Shown here in pieces: positions 58,738 through 64,000 of a DNA stretch of 64,000 nt. Each line of letters begins with the position of its first letter. The first letter of the stretch is position 1. Origin of the DNA: Halobacillus aidingensis (lineage in GTDB: Bacteria > Bacillota > Bacilli > Bacillales > Halobacillaceae); NCBI RefSeq assembly GCF_900104185.1, contig NZ_FNIZ01000022.1, forward strand, positions 1 through 64,000, given 5' to 3'. The notes beneath the pieces are model-generated. The model saw only the letters and a program-made list of their open reading frames with translations. It had not been told where the DNA came from and ran no database searches. The translations under genes were made by a program, and so were the position numbers.

Positions 58738-59574
58738 CTATACCCCTTTCAATTTCTGTTCGAATTCATTGAGCAAGAGCGAAGATTCAGGTTCAGTGTC
58801 TGTCCATATTTGAAAGGCATAAACCGCTTGCTGCAACAGCATTTCATGTCCAAAATGGAGACGCGCTCCCCTTTTTTCCGCTTCGTTTAAGAATTTCGTT
58901 TTCATAGGACGGTAAACAATATCGCTTACAACAGTCCCTTTTGTCAAGTGATCAAGTGATACGATCATTTTGTCATGATCAGGGTTCATCCCGACCGTCG
59001 TCGTTTGAACAATTAAATCATAATCCATAAGGGTATTTTTCGCCTGTTCAAGTGTCAGGGGACTAGAGTACGCCTTTGAAGGAATATCCTGAATGAGGTC
59101 CTCTGCTCTCTTTATTGTACGATTCGCTATATCTACACGAGCGATATTAGATCTTGTTAGAGCTTCGAATATCCCTCTTGCCGCCCCTCCGCTTCCTAAC
59201 AAAAGGGCTTTTGCATTATTATGAAAAATATCCGGGAAGCGATTCTTCAGAGAGTGGACAAACCCCCTGCCGTCGGTATTATATCCGATCCAACCTTGAT
59301 CGGTGTGATGAACAGTGTTCACAGCGCCCAAGTGCCGAGCGCTTTCATCCAGACCATCAAGGTATGGGATGATTTTCTCTTTATAGGGCACAGTCACATT
59401 GAAACCATCCAGGCCTTTTTCTTTCAATAAATTGACTTTTTCTCCGAACTCATCCGGTTGAATTTCCAACAGTTCGTATTTCCCTTCAATCCCCTGTTGT
59501 TCCATAAGTTTTTCATGTATCCATGGAGACATGGAATGACCAATCGGGTGGCCGATCAACCCTAGTTTATACAA
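58738..59574 (-). CDS. aroE: Shikimate dehydrogenase
   Basis: 278 aa from TTG at 59574, which has AGGAGG 7 nt upstream. The longer frame to 59673 overlaps yqeH and lacks family similarity. Substrate-binding LGLIGHPIGHSMSP and FNVTVPYKE and the NADP-binding LLGSGGAARG are visible. It reduces 3-dehydroshikimate in aromatic amino acid synthesis. 11 bp after yqeH. Confidence 0.95.
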   Translation of the reverse strand: MYKLGLIGHPIGHSMSPWIHEKLMEQQGIEGKYELLEIQPDEFGEKVNLLKEKGLDGFNVTVPYKEKIIPYLDGLDESARHLGAVNTVHHTDQGWIGYNTDGRGFVHSLKNRFPDIFHNNAKALLLGSGGAARGIFEALTRSNIARVDIANRTIKRAEDLIQDIPSKAYSSPLTLEQAKNTLMDYDLIVQTTTVGMNPDHDKMIVSLDHLTKGTVVSDIVYRPMKTKFLNEAEKRGARLHFGHEMLLQQAVYAFQIWTDTEPESSLLLNEFEQKLKGV

Positions 59575-59585
59575 GTGATCCCCTC

Positions 59586-60686
59586 CTATATGAGTGACTC
59601 TCTTAAGGACACCTTCACTCCCTCTGGTACGTGTGCCGTAACCGTGATGCCCCCTTCTGGTACAGTCACCCAACCTAGTCCAGAAAAGACGATATCCGTT
59701 TTGTCTTCTTTGATTTTTAACGTGTGACCTTTTAACTGTGGAAGCTTCTCAATTGTATCTTGATCTGGTGGTGATAATAATTCTCCCACATGATTTTTAT
59801 ACAGTTCGTCTGCTTTTTCCAATTTTGTTCGATGGATAGTCAATTCATTAGAGAAGTGGCATACAAAAGAACTCCGTTCACCTGCTTCAAAATCAAGTCG
59901 AGCGAGCCCGCCTACAAAAAGCGTCTGCTCTTCATTCAACTGATACACTTTCGGCTTGACTTCTTTACGGGGTGTAATAAGCTTTAAATCCTTATCGGAT
60001 ACGTAGTGAGCCATCTGATGACGTTGGATAACCCCGGGTGTATCGTACAGGGAGCTTTTTTCATCTAGAGGAATATCAATAAACCCTAAAGTTGTACCAG
60101 GGAAATACGATGTAGTAATGGCGTCCTTAACGCCAGATGTATTTGAAATAAGGGTGTTGATAAATGTTGATTTCCCAACATTCGTCGTACCAACCACATA
60201 TACATCTCCATCTTCACGGTATTGATCGATGGCTTGGGATAATTGCTGGATCCCTTGATTTTTCTCAGCTGAGATTAAGTACACATCTTCAACCTCTAAA
60301 CCATTCTCTTTAGCTGAACGTTTTAACCAATGTTTAACTTTCCCGTGGTTCACTGACTTTGGAAGTACGTCCATTTTGTTACCCACAAGAATGACAGGAT
60401 TGTTTCCAGTCAGACGCTTCAATCCTGATATAAAACTTCCATTGAAATCGAAGATATCTACTAGCTGAACAACCAGACCTTTTGTATCACTGATTTGGTT
60501 CAACATCTCCAGGAAGTCATCATCTTGAAATGGAACATCCTGCACTTCATTATAGTGTTTTAAACGGAAGCATCTCTTACAAATGATGTCTTCTCTTTCT
60601 AGTGCTGACGCAGGTGCATAGCCTGCTTCTTCTGGGTTTGTCGTTTGAATGACGGCTCCGCATCCTTGACATTGTATTTCAGCCAT
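59586..60686 (-). CDS. yqeH: Ribosome biogenesis GTPase YqeH
   Basis: 366 aa, the same length as the B. subtilis protein. An N-terminal zinc finger (CQGCGAVIQ...CKRCF) is followed by a circularly permuted GTPase with G4 VGNKMD before G1 GTTNVGKSTF and G3 DTPGV. Needed for 30S assembly. The ATG at 60686 overlaps the yqeG stop (TGATG) and has AGAGGAG 9-10 nt upstream, so longer starts are rejected. Confidence 0.96.
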   Translation of the reverse strand: MAEIQCQGCGAVIQTTNPEEAGYAPASALEREDIICKRCFRLKHYNEVQDVPFQDDDFLEMLNQISDTKGLVVQLVDIFDFNGSFISGLKRLTGNNPVILVGNKMDVLPKSVNHGKVKHWLKRSAKENGLEVEDVYLISAEKNQGIQQLSQAIDQYREDGDVYVVGTTNVGKSTFINTLISNTSGVKDAITTSYFPGTTLGFIDIPLDEKSSLYDTPGVIQRHQMAHYVSDKDLKLITPRKEVKPKVYQLNEEQTLFVGGLARLDFEAGERSSFVCHFSNELTIHRTKLEKADELYKNHVGELLSPPDQDTIEKLPQLKGHTLKIKEDKTDIVFSGLGWVTVPEGGITVTAHVPEGVKVSLRESLI

Positions 60687-61210
60687 CACTGATCTCTCCT
60701 CTGCCATGTAATTTTCCCTTTTCTTCGCATCCAATTTAATATTCGTCTTTCAATCTTTCTGTTGAATTTTGTAATAAACCCATCGGTTTCTACTATAGGA
60801 ACAACCAAGATTGTATGAAAGCCAGCGGAATTTCCACCAAGGACATCTGTCAGCAGTTGATCACCGATCACGGCAACTTCATCCTTTTTAAGCTTCATCT
60901 GTTTCTGTGCTTTCTTGAAAGCCTTCGATAATGGCTTCCTTGCACTATGGATGAAAGTCGTATCCAATGGTTCCGAGAAGAGCTTAACCCGGGCTTCATT
61001 ATTGTTAGACGCAATAGTCACCTGGATGCCATGATCACTCATTTTCTTGAACCATCCTTTAATGTCTTCCGTGGCATCAGGTTCATCCCAGGCGACAAGG
61101 GTATTATCTAAATCGGTGATGACACCTTTAATTCCTTTATCTTTTAATTGGTCCGGGTCGATATCAAAAACGCTCGGCACATGTTCATCTGGTAAAAAGT
61201 TTTTTAACAT
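60686..61210 (-). CDS. yqeG: YqeG family HAD-type phosphatase
   Basis: 174 aa. HAD motif I TDLDNTLVAWD, motif II TIASNN and motif IV VIGDQLLTDVLGGN. Subfamily IIIA. Substrate unknown. GAGGAGATGAAC precedes the ATG. First gene of the eight-gene operon, with a sigma-A promoter at 61255-61283. Confidence 0.94.
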   Translation of the reverse strand: MLKNFLPDEHVPSVFDIDPDQLKDKGIKGVITDLDNTLVAWDEPDATEDIKGWFKKMSDHGIQVTIASNNNEARVKLFSEPLDTTFIHSARKPLSKAFKKAQKQMKLKKDEVAVIGDQLLTDVLGGNSAGFHTILVVPIVETDGFITKFNRKIERRILNWMRRKGKITWQRRDQ

Positions 61211-61254
61211 CTATACAGTTCATCTCCTCATACAACGGCAAAATCTCCTTCACC

Positions 61255-61283
61255 ATCATATACAAAATCGAAGCATGTTTCAA
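61255..61283 (-). promoter_or_regulatory. Sigma-A promoter of the yqeG operon
   Basis: Minus strand TTGAAA (61278-61283), 17-bp spacer, TATGAT (61255-61260), 45 nt before the yqeG start codon. The DnaA boxes start 54 bp upstream of the -35. Confidence 0.72.
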
Positions 61284-61336
61284 AAAGACTTATAATAAGA
61301 ACAAAAATCGTTCGACAAATCCCGACAAAATTAGGT

Positions 61337-61439
61337 TGTGGATAAGTTTATGCACATATTCCACACAGTAACTTCTTTGTTATCACTCATGTAAACCTCT
61401 TTTTTCAAAAAGTTATCTACAATTTTATGTAGATAACTT
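61337..61439. promoter_or_regulatory. DnaA-box cluster between yqeG and sda
   Basis: Four 9-mers fit the DnaA-box consensus: TGTGGATAA at 61337-61345 (perfect, reverse), TTATGCACA at 61348-61356 (one mismatch), TTATCTACA at 61413-61421 (one mismatch), TGTAGATAA at 61428-61436 (same, reverse). The last two lie in a perfect 12-bp inverted repeat (61410-61439) with a 6-nt centre. B. subtilis has a DnaA-box cluster at the same yqeG-sda place, where DnaA activates sda. Confidence 0.85.
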
Positions 61440-61517
61440 CCATATTGTGGCGAAATAAGGGTCGTGATAAGGTAAGAATACATTAAAAATTGAGACGTTC
61501 AGTGATTCAAATTAAGC

Positions 61518-61551
61518 GGGAGGTGACTGTCACATGTGTGACAGCGGCATG
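61518..61551 (+). promoter_or_regulatory. Hairpin in the sda translation start region
   Basis: SD GGGAGG (61518-61523) is followed by arms CTGTCAC (61527-61533) and GTGACAG (61538-61544) with a 4-nt ATGT loop that contains the first in-frame ATG. A second in-frame ATG follows at 61549. Folding would shorten the effective SD-to-second-ATG distance from 25 to about 7 nt. Confidence 0.65.
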
Positions 61552-61701
61552 AAGCAATTATCGGATTCCCTACTAATACAATCTTACCACAAAGCCATTG
61601 AACTCAATCTTTCAGATGAGTTTATAGAACAAATCAAACGAGAAATAAACGCGCGATCCATCCAGCACCTTTTAGATAAGCATATTTCACATGTAGGCTG
61701 A
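61534..61701 (+). CDS. sda: Sporulation checkpoint protein Sda (KinA inhibitor)
   Basis: Small helical-hairpin protein that binds histidine kinase KinA and stops sporulation during DNA replication or damage. From ATG 61534 it is 55 aa; from ATG 61549 it is 50 aa and begins MKQLSDSLLIQSYHKAIELN, aligning with B. subtilis Sda (MRKLSDELL...). The second start is therefore the conserved one, though the first has the more normal SD spacing (10 nt). DnaA boxes lie upstream. It is divergent from yqeG and ends at a good terminator. Confidence 0.9.
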   Translation: MCDSGMKQLSDSLLIQSYHKAIELNLSDEFIEQIKREINARSIQHLLDKHISHVG

Positions 61702-61745
61702 ATTTTACACTTTATGACAAAAAATGACTTTCTATTTGAGAAACG

Positions 61746-61777
61746 CTCGTCCATTCAACAAAGGACGAGTTTTTTTA
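61746..61777 (+). terminator. Terminator of sda
   Basis: Stem CTCGTCC/GGACGAG with a 10-nt loop and seven T. Confidence 0.9.
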
Positions 61778-61979
61778 TGACTTTTTTTATTTTGTTAAAT
61801 GATGTCTTCCTTCTTATTTATAAGGACAGACTAATTAAAGCCTATCGCCGCATATCCCCGGTATGCTACAGTTGAATAATGAACCTTTTTTTGATTACAA
61901 TTGAGTGAACACATTGTTACGAACATCCAAAATCCAATTAAAAATAGAGGAAAGTTACGTCAAAGGAGGAACATACCAC

Positions 61980-64000
61980 ATGTTGGTGGCTGTATTATTG
62001 CCCTTTATCATTGCTATCTTTATCCCATTGTTAAGTAAATGGAAAGAAAAGATTCACACAGGATTCTTCGTTACAATTGTACCTGTGTTGATTTTTATTT
62101 ATTTTGCCCGCTTTTTAGGTACTGGTTTCGAACCAGTCGTCCATGAGTACTCGTGGATCCCATCCCTGGACATGAATATGGTCTTTCATCTGGATGGTCT
62201 GAGTTTACTTTTTGTTCTATTAATCAGCGGAATCGGCGCCCTAGTTGCCTTCTATTCGGTTTTTTACCTACATAAATCGGAGCAACTGGGACATTTTTAT
62301 GTGTACTTTCTCATATTTATGGGCTCTATGCTGGGAGTTGTATTATCTGATAACGTATTTGCCCTGTACAGCTTTTGGGAATTCACTTCCCTATCTTCTT
62401 TCTTATTGATCGGATTTTGGAACTATAAGAAAGAATCAAGATACGGTGCATTAAAATCGATGCTCATCACTGTTTTTGGTGGATTAAGCTTATTGGGTGC
62501 TCTAATCTTTATGAGTGTATTGACAAACACTTCAAGTATACGAGGAATGATTGATCAGCAACAGTTGATTCTTAACAATGAATATTTTCCATTGATTTTG
62601 ATTTTATTATTACTCGGTGCTTTTACAAAGTCTGCTCAATTTCCGTTCCATATCTGGCTGCCGGATGCTATGGAAGCTCCGACTCCAGTCAGCGCTTATT
62701 TACACTCGGCTACAATGGTGAAAGCCGGCATCTATCTGGTTGCCCGCTATTCCCCAATGCTTTCCGCAAATGAATGGTTCTTTATCATTGTGTCGATTGC
62801 AGGGATTGTCACATTATGCTGGGGTTCTTATATGGCTGTAAGACAAACAGACTTGAAAGGAATTCTAGCTTTCTCCACAATCAGTCAGCTTGGAATGATA
62901 ATGGCTATGCTCGGATTCGGTACAAAAGCAGCAATCTTTGGTGCTGTTTTCCATATTCTTAACCATGCTACGTTCAAAGGTAGTCTATTTATGGTTGCCG
63001 GCATTGTAGACCATGAAGCTGGAACAAGGGACATCCGTAAACTTGGCGGATTGATGACATTTATGCCTATGACAGCCACACTTGCATTATTTGCCTCGTT
63101 CTCGATGGCTGGGGTACCCCTACCCTTCTTAAACGGGTTCTATAGTAAAGAAATGTTCTTTGAATCTTCGTTGCATTTGGAAGCCGCGAGTTCCGGCATT
63201 GCTGGAATACTACAAACGAGCGTGCCTTACTTAGCTGTTTTCGGTAGTATATTTACCTTCGTATATTCCATGTACTTTTTCTTCGGAACATTTCGTGGTC
63301 AATCACACTTGAATGAACTGCCTAAAAAACCGCATGAAGCTCCCATCGGTATGCTCATTTCACCGATTGTTCTAGTAGCTGGTGTGGTCGTCATTGGCTT
63401 GTTCCCGAGTTTGATCAATGAGCCCTTCATTGCCCATGCGGCTGAAGCTGTCAAAGGGGTCGGGTTAGAAGAGAAGGACATATACTTCTGGCATGGATTT
63501 ATTCCACCATTCATTATGTCCCTTACAGTTCTCGTATTTGGAAGTATCTTAGCCCTTTCTAGAAAAGTATGGGCGCCCGTGTACAACATTGTGCCCGGAG
63601 TTCTAAGTATGAACAAAGTTTATGACGGTACCGTTGATCGAGTAGAACGATATTCAACTACAATCACAAAAGGATATATGAATGGTTCTCTCGGACGATA
63701 CGTCCGACTCATTTTAGCAGCCATTATCGTCATTTCATTTGCCTTTATGGCGATGACTGGTGGATTTACAGTGGATACTTCTACTGTAGCGGAAATTACG
63801 GCTCCTGAAATACTTGTCGCCGTTACGATGGTCATAGCAGCTATAGGTACCGCTCTTACCAATAATCGAATAGCCGCAATCCTCATTTTAGGTGTTGTAG
63901 GTTATGGATTGTCGATGCTTTTCGTATTATACCGAGCACCTGACCTAGCTCTTACTCAGTTAATTATAGAAACAGTAACCGTCGCTTTGTTCCTGCTTGT
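61980..64000 (+). CDS. mrpA: Na+/H+ antiporter subunit A (MrpA), 5' part
   Basis: Open from ATG at 61980 (AAGGAGGAA upstream) to the window edge, 673 codons. It starts MLVAVLLPFIIAIFIPLLSK and contains the NADH-dehydrogenase ND5-like motifs of the Mrp large subunit: FWEFTSLSSFLLIGFW, FPFHIWLPDAMEAPTPVSAY and LHSATMVKAGIYL. The final LALTQLIIETVTVALFLL belongs to the MrpA C-terminal extension. With MrpB-G it forms a multi-subunit antiporter exporting Na+ for proton entry, central to salt and alkali tolerance. The rest of the operon is expected beyond the window. The 61778-61979 leader shows no clear promoter. Confidence 0.95.
   Translation, partial: MLVAVLLPFIIAIFIPLLSKWKEKIHTGFFVTIVPVLIFIYFARFLGTGFEPVVHEYSWIPSLDMNMVFHLDGLSLLFVLLISGIGALVAFYSVFYLHKSEQLGHFYVYFLIFMGSMLGVVLSDNVFALYSFWEFTSLSSFLLIGFWNYKKESRYGALKSMLITVFGGLSLLGALIFMSVLTNTSSIRGMIDQQQLILNNEYFPLILILLLLGAFTKSAQFPFHIWLPDAMEAPTPVSAYLHSATMVKAGIYLVARYSPMLSANEWFFIIVSIAGIVTLCWGSYMAVRQTDLKGILAFSTISQLGMIMAMLGFGTKAAIFGAVFHILNHATFKGSLFMVAGIVDHEAGTRDIRKLGGLMTFMPMTATLALFASFSMAGVPLPFLNGFYSKEMFFESSLHLEAASSGIAGILQTSVPYLAVFGSIFTFVYSMYFFFGTFRGQSHLNELPKKPHEAPIGMLISPIVLVAGVVVIGLFPSLINEPFIAHAAEAVKGVGLEEKDIYFWHGFIPPFIMSLTVLVFGSILALSRKVWAPVYNIVPGVLSMNKVYDGTVDRVERYSTTITKGYMNGSLGRYVRLILAAIIVISFAFMAMTGGFTVDTSTVAEITAPEILVAVTMVIAAIGTALTNNRIAAILILGVVGYGLSMLFVLYRAPDLALTQLIIETVTVALFLL

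Overview
The window is chromosomal DNA from a low-GC, endospore-forming member of the Bacillaceae, probably a moderately halophilic genus close to Halobacillus, Virgibacillus or Pontibacillus. The gene order is the conserved Bacillus 'yqe/yqf' block: rpoD-dnaG, glyQS, era, phoH, yqfD/yqfC, floA, rpsU, dnaK, lepA, spoIIP, gpr, comE, nadD and yqeH. Sporulation genes (spoIIP, gpr, yqfC, yqfD, sda), CIRCE/HrcA control, a T-box and Gram-positive Shine-Dalgarno sites agree with this. Acidic proteins and an mrp-type Na+/H+ antiporter suggest salt adaptation. The genus is an inference.

Layout. 1-4.5 kb: end of a structured repeat, a Na/Pi cotransporter-like protein, a chemoreceptor and a short NfeD protein. 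4.8-14.6 kb: ispG, an acidic membrane protein, a lytic transglycosylase, yqfT, repeat copy A, nfo, cshB, ispH, yqfO-trmK, cccA. 14.7-24 kb: rpoD-dnaG, a yqxD-like gene, yqfL-ccpN, T-box-controlled glyQ-glyS, recO. 24-34.4 kb: yqzL, era, dgkA, ybeY, pgpH, phoH, yqfD-yqfC, a sigma-W-type nfeD-floA operon, yqeY, rpsU. 34.5-35.7 kb: a frameshifted flavin-reductase gene and the most complete repeat (copy B). 35.7-46.6 kb: deoC, then the hrcA-grpE-dnaK-dnaJ-prmA-rsmE heat-shock cluster behind CIRCE, hemW, lepA. 46.7-55.9 kb: yqxA, spoIIP, gpr, rpsT, holA, yqzM, comEC-comEB-comEA, comER. 56-64 kb: degraded repeat C, an eight-gene operon from yqeG to yqeM, a DnaA-box cluster, sda, and the 5' part of mrpA.

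The genes are mostly core housekeeping: isoprenoid synthesis (ispG, ispH), replication initiation and its checkpoint (dnaG, holA, DnaA boxes, sda), ribosome assembly and RNA modification (era, ybeY, yqeH, rsfS, rsmE, prmA, trmK, lepA), protein folding, competence and sporulation. No prophage, CRISPR array, rRNA, tRNA or intact transposase was seen. The least explained features are the long hairpin repeat family (four copies plus a possible vestige), a short hairpin that encloses one of two possible sda start codons, a 4-bp duplication that breaks the flavin-reductase gene, and an unexplained 320-bp segment between hrcA and hemW. Many start codons below are placed downstream of the longest possible reading frame because a good Shine-Dalgarno sequence (SD) lies there.
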